NCBI GenBank assembly: GCA_032158295.1
Contig: CM063244.1
Span: 28,637,848 to 28,701,847 of the forward strand
Direction of reading: 5' to 3'
Source of the DNA: Pycnopodia helianthoides
Taxonomy: Eukaryota; Echinodermata; Asteroidea; Forcipulatida; Asteriidae
DNA length: 64,000 nt
Program-made: the position numbers and the translations under genes
Part shown: positions 23,501-38,500 of the stretch, in pieces
How the letters are laid out: the number at the start of each line of letters is the position of its first letter
How positions within the stretch are numbered: the first letter of the stretch is position 1
The notes under the pieces: model-generated
Database searches by the model: none
Told to the model about the DNA's origin: nothing
The model's input: the letters and a program-made list of their open reading frames with translations, nothing else

Positions 23501-26500
23501 GCCCTCCCCTCAAGGAAGATATCCAAGTCAATTACAGTATCGCTTTCCATTCGGAGGCACTGTACCAGATTACTCCCATACTCCAAATACACGAGGATCC
23601 CAATAGCCCCTCGCACATCTTACAAGCATGAAATGAAGAGTACCTAATGCAATTTGGAGACGGTACTGGCCATCCGTTTACGGTCACCTCACAAAAATGA
23701 TATGCCCGGCGTAAAAAGTCTCATAGATAGAATTGATCCGGGGGGAGGGGGGGGGAGGGGTCCGAGGGAGGAGTCAGATGTAACTTTTCAGAGGCTGTTG
23801 TGATAAATGGAGTGGATGTAACTAGATAACGACATCTCTCATTGGGTTTTTTCTTCTGCATCGCTGGCGTTGCTTCCTGCTTGATTCATATCAGCGGGTG
23901 ATTTGGGTACATTAATATACCGTCATTCCACCACGCCATCATGTTACAGTTTGACTTCCTGTCCCAAGTGCCGACTTGATTTAATATTTCGTCTCGTGTA
24001 ATGGATTTAAAATCTGACGATTTAAAAAAAAAAAATGATGTGCTTTCATTTATCTTCATTGCTCAAGTACTTTAGTGTCCTGTCAAATTACCGATCATTC
24101 GGTCTAGTTTTTTTTACCTGTTGAGAAGCTACGGATTGATTTTGGAATTTGGTCGTCTTAGTTTTATTCTATTTCCTGTTGTCAGAGACACGCCACAAGT
24201 TGTCAAGTTTCTCTGTCAGTTGCAAAGGCGGCTTTTAAGATCATTGCAGGGACAACCACAAACTGTCTTGGTGCCAACTCTTTGTTGATTGTGTTGTGAT
24301 GGCCATAACGGCAAACGTCATGAAGTGTTTGGATAGCAGGCCTGGACACTTCGCTGAAGATACGGAGGCGATCGCCTTGCTGCTCCCTTGCAAAAACTAA
24401 GTACTAGGGCCTGGGATAGGACTCTCCATCACTCTCACCTAAATGCTTCTGTTGAATGGCCCGCAAAAAACTGTCAACAGAGTTACCAAATCATTGCATC
24501 AGAGATAAAAGAATATTATTTTGGTTTGACCCATACCGATGTGTGACAAGCACTGCATACTCAGTGCTTTCCAAGTCATGCAAAAACATTTCACAGGCCA
24601 CCCAGGCGGGACTACAACCCATGACCCCCCCCCCCCACCTTAGAGCAGAGACGTTCCAAAACAACAGACCACCAAGCGTGGCTGGTGAGGAGAGGCCAGT
24701 TAAAAATTCACAATTAAGGGGTACCTCCCCCCCAAAAGTAATAGTTTAACATTTGAATCAGGGGAAATAGTATTTAAAAATCCCTTTAAAAAGCATAAAC
24801 CATAATTTGCTTATTCTGGAAAAAAGTGACCAGCTTTAATTTTATTATATTTTCATGGGTCGGTTGTTCTTGTGTGTTTGTTGACAACCGATGGAATGGA
24901 ACGGATGCGTTTGGCGTGTTGTGGCCTAGTGGTTAAGAGCACCGGACTCAAGCTCTGGTGTTTCTGATCAGGACAGTGTGGGTTCGAGTCCCAGTCATGG
25001 CACTTGTGTCCTTGAGCAAACTACTTTATCATAATTGCTTTGTCCCTCGGATGGGACATTAAGCTGTAGGTCCCGTGTACTAGGATTGGTATTGCTTGTA
25101 AAAGAACCCAGAACACTTATCATGGAAGAGTAGGGGTTGACCCCGGTGTTTCTGGTTCAAATAGCAAGTATCCTTGTTTACAGGTCTTCAGGCTTGCAAG
25201 CTACATTGACCAAGTTAATTTATAAAGCATCTGATCAGCAGAGCGTTGGTTTGAGTTCTGGTGGTTGCACTTGTGTCCTTGAGCAAGATACTTTACCACA
25301 GTTGATCTATCCTTTGGATGGGACGTTAAGCTGTGAGGTCCCATGTAACTAGGATTGGTAGTGCACGTAAAAGAACCCAGAGTTAACATGTTTCAGTCAA
25401 GATACTTTGCAGGTGTGTATGTGCATATCTCACAAATTGTCCAGTAAAGAAGGAAAAAAGAAACAAAGGCCTTGGTTTTACTTACTGAATTTAAAATGAA
25501 AAAATCAAAAATCCAACATCTTCCATCCACCAACTTTGCAACAACACTCTACGCCAGTGTGTATAGATAGTTCCCAGTAGACGCCATCTTTACGGGCAAA
25601 TTGCATTTTGGCTTGCAGGTGCGTCAAACGCTCAACTTATTAACGCAGCCGCCTTGTTCACTGACCAATCTGCAATGAGTCGAATGCGTGCGTGTTGCAC
25701 GCCGTTCTCACAAGAAACGCACGACTGTTTGTTCTAAACTGCCTGTAAAGAGGGCCGATTTACGTCATACTGCAACCTATCTATTGTACAATCCTTATTT
25801 TATACACAAAAACAGTGGTTACTTTTTGTTCGTCTTTTGAAAAGATCTGATTCATTGTCCGCTGAAGGGAAACCCGAGGGTACACTAAGCAAGTTTGAAA
25901 TCATCCCTCCAAGAACTTTTCAACATGAATCAACACCTGTGTACATTGTTTACTTCTGTAAACAGCATCACAAATGCAGACAGTTTTTCAGTACTTCTTG
26001 GAAGCTGCATCGCCCAAACCCTCTCTCCATGTGGCATCAAAAGAATTTTCTCGCCTCCTTCCTTCCTCCCACCATCTCCACCTCGGCAAGATGCCCACAC
26101 GGTGACCTCCAAAAAAATTCTTTTTATAAGATAGTTGTCTCATGTTTTTTAATTACAGCGTCTCAATACAGCATCCTTGCCCTTCGTTATTATTAACCGC
26201 AGCCTTGGATCATACGTATCGATTCATCGTTCAGTTAAACGCAACCCTTCCTCCATTGTGCCATAAAAAAGAAAGACACAATTTCAGGCACTGACGTTTA
26301 TAACGTCCTCCTTGGGTTTGCCAACTTTCCTCGAAAAAATAAATGGATTAAAAAAAATCGTCCCAAGATAAAAATCAATTGTGGGTAAAGGTCAGTGTCT
26401 TCAAAGATGCTGGTGAATTCCGTCGGCTAAAATACAGCGTTCAACTTGAGAACTCCTGGGTCCAATTTCATAGCTCTGCTTACCGTGGAATTCAGCGCTT

Positions 26501-29500
26501 ATGGCGCCCAATAAAGCACATAATTCTGTGGGCAGTAAGCACAGAGTTCTGCGGTATGCAGAGCCATGTGGGGTGTCGTGGCCGAGTGGATAAGAACACC
26601 GAACTCAAGCTCTGGTGTTTCTGTTCAGCAGAGTGTGGGTTCGAGTCCCGGTCGTGACACTTGTGTCCCTGAGCAAGACGCTTAACTATAACTGCTTCTC
26701 TCCACCCAGGGGTAAAATGGGTACCTGTGAGGGCAGAGATGGTTCTTGTGATTGATTTAGCCTAGTAGCGCATATATTGCAGCACAGGCTGTATACTCCC
26801 CAGGGAGCTGAGATGGTTTAAGGATTGAAATAAATGGCCCAGTGACCAGGGGTAATAATGTTAGGCGCCTTGAGCATCCCTTGGGGTGGATATGTGCGCA
26901 TTATAAATAATGTTATTATTATTATTAGTATTATTATGAAAGTGGGCCCAAGATTCAGGATTAATGGTGACAACTTTTGCTTTGGTTTGATGTGAATATA
27001 GGTCTACTTTTGAACCAGTGTATTGGTTGTGACATCGCATATTGAAACTTTTCCTCTGGTAGTAACCCATTAGAGGAACATTACAGAATTGGCTTTTGCT
27101 AACAAAACAGTTGCTGGCAGTGTAAGCACTTTATGTAATCCACCATATACATAAACTGACAAACCTGTAGAAGTTTGAGTTCGATCGGCTATGTGGGTCA
27201 CGAGAAAACAGTGAAAAACCGATTACACATTTGCATGAAATCATATAGATTCAAAAAATAATAAAACGCTCACTGAGGGATAAACTCCAATCTGAAAATT
27301 AGTTTATTCATTTCTCATCAAATATGGCATTTCAGACAGAAATATTTCAAGGGATGTTTTCAACTATCATCATTTTATGTAAATCTGTGATCAAAAAGTA
27401 TATTTTACAAGTTTTTTTCTTACCAATTCTGTAATTTTCCTTTAATCTTGCTTCATTACTCCTTGATTAAAACAGCATTCAGTTTGGCTGGTAATGGTTC
27501 CTTCCCTGCCCTTCCACCTCTGTGGACCCCGGTTTGATTCAAGGACCTGAGTCTTGCATGTGGATTGGGTTACCAGTCACCACCCAAACCTAAAGCTGAG
27601 AATTTCTTCATCATCTTCTCTACACACACCTTCAGGCCAACAGGCTACCAGCAAGTGCTAGTTAATTTTCAGGGTCTTTTGGTTTCATGACCAGAAAGAT
27701 TATAAAATAACAGCAACTTAGTGGATCGAGGGGACTTCTCGTTATTAACTTCACAGCCGCGAAGTGAGTTCTTTTGGTCTCAACGTTTCGACTAGCTTGC
27801 TCTAGTAATCCTCAGGAGACAACTCACGTCAAGAAATTTTGAGTTTCACTTGACACAAACTCTTGGTGTACGGACTCTGAATGTTAATGGATAAGTCAGT
27901 TACAGTAATAATAATAACTTGTTCATATAAAGGTCATTTTACTATAACGTATCAATGCGCTTAAACATGCCATGCTAAAACAGTTCATACTGACCGCAAA
28001 CTCAGACTCTCAAAAACGAAGCTAGAAAGCTAGACAGCATTTCTTCACTTCATCTTCAAATTTTAGACTCATATCATTGTTAACTTGCTTTTAGTTTTTG
28101 TAAATGACAGATTTATTGTGAAGATCCATTTTGAAGTTCAGGAGTTATGTTTTTTTCAAATATTAAACTTTGAATTAATGCAATTCGACACCAGGTGACG
28201 TCATCATGATGTCACAACAACGATTTCATTTATAGTTATCTACTGATTATGTGTGAAGATTGTAGGATCTTATGAAGAGTGTCGTTTTCCCCGGACAATC
28301 ATAGCTTAGAAGAAGAAGACAACAAGGGAAAAAGCCAACAGTACAACACCCTGAACACCTAACGGTTTGTTCACCGGGATTGCTTAGTGCCATATGTTGC
28401 ACTGCACGCTGTCTAATTGCATCTGGTGAATAACTCAATCACACCGAATTAACAAAATTATTGGACGCAGTCGTCTTCAATCACCGCAGCAAGGTCTTAA
28501 GAAAACCAACCAAATATCTGGAAGTTGAAACCCGAGAGTGGATCTAATCACTTCCTAAATAAATTAATCTCAGCATTTCGAAAGCTGTCATGTTCCAAAA
28601 ATAAAGAGATGGGTATGTCAAAAGACAAACTTCAGCGTTTGATTTGATAATATAAACAAATAATAATAAAAACCCCCACAAAAACATGACATTAAAATAA
28701 TTTACTTATGTATGTAAGCCCCTATTGCACTGAGAGTTTCACACTTAAAAAGCATGCAGACAACATTGGTAATTGTCAAAGACCCGTATCCGCACTTTAT
28801 TTAAATATACATGGAATAACAACCCGGTGAAAGTTTAAACTCATTCTACGATCGGAGTCACAAGATTATTGTAAAAAAAACACCAATGTTTTCACTGTTT
28901 TGGACTCGCGACTTCTCAAAGACCATTGCCCTTGTAGGGTGTCATGGCCGAGCGGTTTACTCATTGGGTTCAAGTTCTGGTGGTTGAGTCAATGGGGTGT
29001 GGGTTCAAATCCCTGTCATGACACTTGTGTCTTTGAGCAAGACCCTTTACTATAATTGCTTCTCTTCACCCAGGGGTATAAATGGGTACCTGCAAGGGTA
29101 GAGGTTGATATTGTGTATGAAAAAGCCTTTGGAGCGCCACAGCAGCCCAGGGCTGTATACTCCCCAGGGAGCTGAGAAAGATTTCAGGAATGCTATCGGC
29201 CCAATGACCAGGGCGCTAATATAAAACGCATTGATACATTATTGTAAAATGCGCGATATAAGAACTAGTTATTGTTATTAATATTCAAGCAAAAATATTT
29301 CAGTTTTCGACTATGACCGTCTTTTTATCCTGTAAGTTATCTGCAAATCTATGAACATTTATATTTTCAATCTTACCAATGTTGTCCACAGCCTGCAGTG
29401 GATACTTTTGGTAATCACTCAAGAAATACATTACCATAAAAACAAACTTACTGAGAGCTGCTGACAGTATAAAACATTGTGAGAAACGACTCCCTCTGAA

Positions 29501-32500
29501 GTAATGTAGTTTTTGAGAAAGAGGTAATTTCTCACTCTCTCAGGCATTAGACAGCACACAATTCTATGCAACAATTCTATGTTTTTTCTTTCATTGTTTT
29601 CTTGCAACTATGATGACAAATTGAGCCTAAATTGTCACAGTTTGTTATGTTATGCATATATAATGTTAAGGTACACCAAGTGAGGATACATAATCTTTGA
29701 CAATTACCCAAAGTATCTGCCTTTAATAAAGTCTATAGTTCTGAAATCTGCTTCTGTAACGCCCATTAAATTTCAGAATAATGCAGAGCTCTTGGACTTC
29801 AAACCGTAATTGTTTTCCTTGTGACAGCCAAGATTGTCCCCTCATCTGCACACCGAGTTTAAGATTAACACTGGGTAAACCATTTTCCTTTTGAATTATG
29901 TAGCAAGCATGTACCATATTGTCGATACGGGCTCATGTGCAACTAATTACTGGAAAGCCTTATAGTCGCCCCCCCCCAAGGCGATCTCATCGCTTAATGT
30001 GTGGCAAACTCCCTCCACTCATTAGAGAATACAGGAGCTGACTAATTAGGCATAGTGTCACCAATGCTATGCAGATACTGCCACAATTAAAACAGCAATT
30101 TTAATATCATTGCCCCGCTAATTAGCTGCATATATAAACATGGACATCTGCTACGAATGAATGCTTGTTCTGTACATTTAAATACAATGCAGTCCAGCCA
30201 AGTTTAAATACCGTAGTTCTTTTGTTGGGAGAGGGAGGGTGGGGGGGGGATTGTAAAGTGTAGATACAGCTTCATGCATAGACCCCTCACATATGATGCC
30301 ACAAGCTCAAACAGGGCCTTTACCGAGGTCAAAGGATGACCTATCATTCACTGATCGTTGTTAAGGGTCACACCAGGATTCGAACCTACATACACTCTAG
30401 TGACTCAGCCACCAGAACTTCAGTTCAATGCACTATAGACCACTCGGCCACGACATGCCACTACAGAACTTTACAATTCTTCTAAAAACTTAATAAGGAC
30501 TGGGGCAAAATTTGTACAGCTTCGCTCTGAACTTGTGTTGGCTTTCCAGAACATTGCTTTTCTCTGCTGTTATACTTTGTCGGCTATTGTCTGTTCCCAT
30601 CTGTGAGTAACAATCCATTTATCTATTGAATTATCAAATGTCGTTGAAGTTCAAAAAATGTGTTAAGGATACAGTGTGTGTGTGTGTGAATCTTCAATCC
30701 TGCGACGTTAACTAATTCATTGTGTATGGATTTTTCTGTGTGTGTGAAGTAAATTCAATTGGTTAGTAAATTAATCAATTAGAGCTGCTGTTTGGATCCC
30801 ACCTGACCCCTGGCTATCCAACTATTCTCTATGTAAAGTACGCGACGTATAATCAAACACACTTCCATGGGAATGTACAGAACATATGGTTGTTGTAATC
30901 ATCAAGACAACAAAAATCAATTTTTAAAGAGTGTGAATGCATCAATTCAACATCATCCATAAGACTGACTTTAAAGACATGTCATACAAGTGGATTTTGG
31001 AAGAATAATACTAATTATATTGAGTCTTATACAGCGCACGTACCTACCAATAAGGTACTCAAGGCGCTTGAAGAAACAGACACCTTTTAAGACAGGTTTT
31101 GAATTTATTTGAATTATGAGATCCATTTATGTAGCACCTTCTAAGGGTTTACAAGGTGCTGCGGTGCATTCACCAGCCACTGCAAGAATCACCGGAGCAA
31201 ACCCCTTCTCTTCGCGATAAGTGTAACTGGGTTATTTTACGTACATTGCACAACACACGGGACCTACGGCTTTACGCCCCATCAGAAGGACGAAGAAATA
31301 ATGGTTGGGTGTCTTGCTAAAGGACACAAGTGTCAAGACCGGGACTCGAACCCACACTCTGCTGATTAGAAACACCAGAGTATGAAGCCGGTGCTCTTAA
31401 CCACTCGACCACAACATGCCAATCGTTCCAATCCACCGGGTTTATCAACAAACCACCGAACAACCAATCTATGAAAATGTCATCAAATTAAAGCTAGTCA
31501 CCTTTTCCAGAATAAGCAAATTATGGTTTATGCTTTTTTCAAGGGACTTTGACCGTGTCTACTTGTTGACTTTAACAAAATGGATCCAGGTGGTGTTTTG
31601 ACAGAGCGAGGACAACCAAACAGAAAGTTGTTTAGCAATATTATCTGCTTATAAGCAGCTTCGTAAAACTGGGCCCGGTTCTTCAAAGTCCTCACTGGTT
31701 GCCAGTTCAGTATTTGATTCAATTCAAACCGCTCCTAATTACCTACAAAGCCATCAATGGACTTGCTTATCAATACATCACCACTCGCAGGTACATTTAT
31801 CTAGTACACTACTTCCCCACATTCCCAAATGGAAACTTCACTCATATGGTCACCATACAGGCAAATTTCCAGTTAACTATTAGAGAACCATCTCCCTATG
31901 GAACAGTTTCAAGAAGAGACTAATAGCTAATTTGTACTCTTGATACCAATGCTATAAATTGTTTTGATTGATTGAGTGATTATCAGCCGAACTTCTTCTT
32001 CTTCTTCATGTGCCTTGCCAGAGGCTGACCTTTAGCGACCATACACCTGAAACCAATCCAATCTCTAGCCCCACATGTAATATCCAGCACAGTAAAGGAG
32101 TTGCCAATGCCAAGCCCTGCATAACCTCAATCTATGACACCCTCTGGCTCTGGTTCCATCGATTCACCCATCAATGGCCAGTCTTTCCAGTCCATCCTTT
32201 CTGATGACATGCCCAACAAAAGTCATTTTAATCAAATCCCTCCTCTCTCCAATCATGTCCAATATTTGTAAATTTTGAGATTTTCTTAGTCCATAGTCCC
32301 CTCGACATCTGGGCCCAATTTCATAGAGCTGCTAAGCACAACAATTTGCTTAGCATAAAATTTCTTCCTTGATAAAAACAGGGTTACCAACCAAATTTCC
32401 ATGTGTTGCATATTGCTTCTTACTGGTATTCAGCTGTTGTTTGCTTATCCTGAAAATCACGCGGAAATTTGGTTGGTAATCCTGTTTTTATCAATGAAGA

Positions 32501-35500
32501 AATTTCATGCTAAGCAAATTGTTGTGCATAGCAGCTCTATGAAATTGGGCCCTGTCTATAGCACCACATTTCCATGGCCATCAGTCTCCCTCCGGCAGTC
32601 TCCCTCCAGCTGTACACCAAAACAATGCTATTTCTTAAAACATTTTGCTTGTTCCACACCTCTACGCCAGGGGCATATAATTGAAAGGCTTCAGTACTAA
32701 TCAACTTAAACCCATCTCAATGGGATTATCAATTATGCAAAATACATTTTACTCACAACTGATCAATGGTCTAAAAAATCCTCTGAAGTCAATAAATTAC
32801 CATGATCAACCAAGCGTTATGAATGGTGTGTCACGGCCGAGTGGTCGGTCTCGCGCAACGGAGTCTAAGAGCTCTGGTGTTTCTGATCAACGAAATGTGG
32901 GTCCGAGTCCCGGTCTTGTCACTCGGTATCTTTAAGCGTTAGAGACCATTCATTTCTGTAAAAACATCAACATATGCCCAGATGTTGCTAATCGTGTTGA
33001 TTTTTGTTCAGGAAAAATGTGTCGGGAGAATGATTAAGAAACAGAAATACATGGTTTTGTTTTAAAACTGTACATTCTATGTTGACATGGGAGTCACAAG
33101 AAAATGTCAATTCGGTCTGATCCTTTTTCTTTGACCCTCTTGCTTGAGAACTTAGAAGTATGTCAAACACTTGCAGCCGCTATGGGCATCTCAGCAAAAC
33201 ACCAACACCCATTATTGCTTCGTCCTTCGAATGGGGTGTAAAACTGTCGGTTCTGTGTGTTGACTAATGCACGTAAAAGAACCCATTTCACTTATCAATA
33301 AAGGTACACGTTGCCTTGAATTGGCCGAGTTGGTCTATAAAAAGCATTTGTAAACCATTTGTTATAAAATGTACATGGTTAGAAAGATGTTTTAAAAGAA
33401 GAATACAATGATCCACACAAATATGCCTCGATGTTGCGTGGTTTTCCTTTTACATCCTAAACTAACAAAATCGGCCATTTTATGGAGTCAAACTTTTGAC
33501 TCCACAAAATGGCCGACCGTGTAAGTTCGCAAAGTTCACGGAAAACCACGCAATTTCGAGGCATATTTGTGTGGATCGTTGTATTCTACTTTTAAAACAT
33601 CTCTCTAACCATATGCATTTTATAACAAACGGTTACAAACGCTTTTTATAGACCAACTCGACCGATCCAAGGCAACGGGTACCTCTAAGAGAAGGGGTTC
33701 ACCCCGGTTGTTTCTGGCATGGTCGGTTGCATTACGATCATTTGCACTTCAACCAATGTGCGAGTACACACAGTATAGGAAGACGATTAAAAATGAGAAC
33801 AAGGGCTTCAACTGCTCCATGTTTAGCAATCTATCATGACTGAAACACACACACCCCCAAGGCATCCATAATTACCCCAATAGTCATTTATAATGTATAA
33901 CCATAACAATACTCTACCTGGGGATATGCTAATAGATTCCACAGCTACATGAAACCATACATTGTATACTCATGTTATCATGACTTACATTATCATCACT
34001 GACTCTATGAACTGACACCAACAAATAATAACAACAAAGATTTAGTTCAGTTGTCGTCAGTTTCAATAATTAAAAATCAAAAACAACATAATTATAAAAC
34101 AAAAACAAACCTGATCTTCCAAATGTTTGCCTTTGTTCCAGCGCCTTGAATACCTTATTGGAAGAGATACATGTACGTGCGCTATATAAGACTCCAATAT
34201 TATTATTGTTGTATTATTAATACCTTGAGAGCCAAAGTAAATCTAGTGCATAATTGTAAATAGCCATAATAAACCATATTCCATTCATTTTGGGTTGAAC
34301 AAAGACCAGAGCATGATTTGAACCTGCAAAACTTGCTCTGCTGTTAATTTTATAACTCTTGAATTTATGTGGAAATTATGACAACGATTGTACAAATTTC
34401 CCCTATGACCAGTGTAGCATCTCGCCTGCCAGAAAGGCCCCGGAATGTACAAGGTCACTCTTATTAGTGTAAGATGGTTTTATAGGACACACATCACGTG
34501 AACCCAGTTTCCGTATTGATTTAAACACGTTTCATACATGATCTTAAAGGCCCTGTACACTATTGGTAAGATCGAAAAACACAAATGTTCACAGATTCAC
34601 ACATAACTTACATGGTTTAAAGAAAGTAATGGTAGAAAGGGTTCCTTAAAATATTTCTGCCTAAAATGCTATCGTTTCTGAAAAACTAGTAAAACAATAC
34701 TTTTTATCACGCTTGATAAAAACTTGATGTTAGAAAAAACAGAAAACACATAAGGTCTCTTTTCACTATTTTCTCGTGACCTCGATGACCAATTGAGCTC
34801 AATCTTTCACAGGTTTGTTTGTTCATGCATATGCTGAATCACACAAAATGTGGACACTGATTTTGAGCCGTTACCAAAAGTGTACAATACCTTTAAGAAA
34901 CAAATCACTTGTTGCCGTTTTGGTGCAAGCTGATCTTTAAAAGCTATTTAAAGGCCGTTGAAGTCTCTCCTCTGTAGTGTTATACATTAACTCCCATATG
35001 GTGGAATACTAACACAGTCCCTGACGACAAGGCCAAAAGAAGGTCTCATTAGCAATGCAGGAATAGACCAGTGATTAATTGATGAGAAACAAGTGGTCAA
35101 TGGGCTGTGTGTTGCAATGTATGAAAAGCCCATTAACGGCCGTTCTGTTAAGCCAGTCGTAACGTCTCCCTTCTTTTGCATTTTCATTTATGAATAAATC
35201 GGTTAAGAACAATTATGTTGATTCCAACAGTTGTATCTCGTTTCTCCGAAACCAATTATTTTGTTGAATACAAACACAAACTGCTTGTCTTCGGAACTCC
35301 TTGCCTGGTGCATGTTTCCCTCCATCCTACAATCTAGACTGTTTAAAGAGGAATATCAATTCCTACCTTCAGCTTCCCTGAGTTATTTTCATCTTAAATG
35401 TTTTCTTGTAGACCCTGATCAAGACTGGCTTATAGCCTTGTTTTAGGCAAACTTGCATAAACAAAACAAAAAAACCTGAATTTTAACTCAAAGAGGTTTT

Positions 35501-38500
35501 TTTTCTTCTGGGATCCTCCCTCGATCTGACAACACTTTGACTGATGTCAATATTACATAAAGACCCATCCGCACTAAAACCAGTGTATGGCCTGAAATTA
35601 CATGGAGGCCACGGAAGCCATGGCCTCCATTGCCCCGGTCTTGGCCTTGATGCCCCTTTAAAAGTTTCCAATAGACTTTAAGATTGTCCAATGGAAGTGT
35701 CCTTTGCAAAATGAAAACGGCCTTACCCTCTCCAAGATGAAATTCCTGGCCTGCTGGGGAGTGGCGAGGTTACATTTAGTTGGAGTACAATGACTATTCT
35801 CAGGTTTTGTCATGATAATTACCGTGCCTCACATCCAAGCCCGGTTGCAAACCGAGAGAAACTTGTGAGAACAGTATCTCTATCTCTCTCACTGTCGCTA
35901 TTTATTTATTTATTACACATCCAACAGCACAATTAGCGCCAGTAACAGGATGAACAGGAAATGAGAAGAAATGCTCAGTTTTAGATACGGGAGAAAAAAA
36001 AACAATGGGGAAAACCATGCAATCAGGTAGTGACTGAAAACCCAATCTAGAACATGCAAGGCTCTGGTCTGAGGTGGGATTCGAACAGGGGTCCACAGAG
36101 GTGAAAGGCAGGGAAAGAAACCACTGAGCCAACCTGATCCCAGGGTGGACTATCACTATCAGGCAATCCCAGCAACAGTTGGGCCGTCCCAACTGTGAAA
36201 ACTCAATTTGGGACCAGTCCCAACTGTAGTTGAGATTAGTCATAAGTTGGGACGGAAACGTTATCTGGAGCTGCCAACATTTGCATCTTGCAATCAGGGA
36301 GATGTTCTACAACAATCAGGGAGATAATATTTAGAAGCTACATTAAAAATAATAGGTAGACAGTTTCCACAAGCGGGGAGGTTGTCAAATTTGTTCATCA
36401 GAACATGGAAAGATTGGTTTATTTTCAGGAAACTTTCTGCAGAATCAGGGAGAGTTGGCAGTTCTGCATTATATTATATTTTCAAACACCTTTTTAAAAA
36501 TGTACACAGCCTGTGACCCCTCCAACATTGTGGTACTCTTTCTAAAAATATTGTCAACTTTGTATACTTGTCATCTGACATGAAGTGGTTTAACTTTCTG
36601 TTTGTCCCATATGCAGCTGCACAAGTTCTTGAATTTGCCCACTAGTCATTGACTGTTGTGGCAGAACCTCACACAGACTCTTACTAAGTTCACGTTGATA
36701 AAATAACTAACAGATTAAATATTCTTAGGCCAACTTCCATCTTCATTTACCTATGTCATTGTATATGGTTTTTGAGGCATTGCATGGTGAGGTATCAACA
36801 TATAATCGGTTTGCGGTAACACCATGTGTATAAATATCTACTTTGCTGTGTAGATTTTGTTCTTTAGAGAACTTGTCTTGCTATTTATTCTACTACCACG
36901 GAGTAGATTTTCGGAATTTGGGAGACTTCTCAGTTCTGAAAAGAACCGTCCTGCTTATGAACTACTACCTGGGCGGAAGGTAGGAAATCGGCCTGGACTA
37001 CTACTTTAGCTTTGTGGGTCGGGGGGACTTCTCGTAATTAACTGCACTGCCGCTGAGTGAGTTCTTTTGGTCTCAGCGTTTCGACTAACTTGCTCTAGTC
37101 ATTGTCAGGAGACATAGTCAGGAGACTATGTCATTGTACTTTTTCCTAGTTTCACTTGTTGACATATATTGGCTGAAGGGTTAGTAAGATTATCACATGC
37201 ACCACAAGTGATGTGGACTTATTCTACATGAGAGAGAGAGGGAAGCTGACGTCAAAGTGGTGTTGGGTGTTTCTGTGACGTGTGTGATGTGCCAGACGGT
37301 TGTAAATTATGTGCAAGAGGTTAACATGTGGCGAGAACATGTTAAAGACAAAGAGAGTACTTTAAAGCAATGAGAACTGTTTAGACAGTGACTTTTGTCA
37401 ACGAACGAAATCTCACCCCAAAAATCTGTGATATATAGTCAATGACAACTGTATGAAATGTAAGGAATATCAAGGCTTGAATTTGAGGAAAAAAATCCAC
37501 AAGACCGCAGGGCTTGTACATGTAGCTTTAAAAAATGAACCAGAAGTGTGTTTATAAGACCAGAATCAAACTGAGGGAAAAAATACTACCTTCACATAAA
37601 AACTGTTTTTTTTTAACAAACACAGAGAGTAGAATTATCTTTTGTCTTACGTAAGTGTTCTCAACAGAATTGAAAGATATTTATAAGACTCAAAGTCAAA
37701 GTCAACATTTGAACATCGAGTTGTTTAAGAAAAGAAAGACATTATAGAGTGAAGTATTAATATTATTCAATTGAAAAACACAAGACCGCCGTACTCGTCC
37801 TAATGTGAGTTTACTGGCCAAAACCTAAAATCACTGGCCTTGAGCAAGCAGTCCAGGGGTCGATTTCACAAAACTCTTCCTAACTTAGGACTAGTCCTAG
37901 GCAATGCTAAGAGATAGGCCTAGTCCTAAGTTAGGACTAGTCCTAAGTTAGGACCAGTACTAAGTTAGGACCAGTACTTAGGACTAATCCTATCTCTTAG
38001 CATTGCCTAGGACTAGTCCTAAGTTAGGAAGAGTTTTGTGAAATCGACCCCAGTACTAATTTGAAGCCCTGTATGTATAACCCCAATGCAATTATTACAT
38101 ATATTGAATTGTTTCGGTTGCAGCTGCTAATTACAGAATCCAAACTGGCCTCTTGTCATCGGTCATGTGGTCTAGTTGTAAGATGTCAGCTCGAGAATTT
38201 TCTTCTGTGGATTTTGTCTTTGTTTTCGCAGGACTCCGGAAAGAACTGCATATACAGTGCTTATTACACATATAGGGTAAAAACAATAGTACTATTCTTT
38301 ATCCCCGATGCAATTGTTACATTTACAACACCTCTTCCTTTAATTCTACCTGTTGATTGGCCGAGAGCGTGTCACATGGTGTTGTGTATTTTTACTCTTG
38401 TACATGTTCACCGACCAAAGGAACTATTCAACAAACTATCTTCCCGAGGCGAAGCCGAGGGAAGATAGGCTGCTCCGGGGATCACCTCGAGTGACTAGCT

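Noticed and set aside
25837..26196. 119-residue plus-strand frame
   Set aside because: No start codon at the listed start, no domain, and codon pattern unlike the FHIT and WD40 exons.
38232..38276. 45-nt phase-0 exon candidate with a strong acceptor (tttgttttcgcag) and GTAAAA donor
   Set aside because: The same GGACT-GGAAA...ATACA sequence recurs at 38687-38730 as part of a tRNA-like SINE tail, so it is repeat sequence.
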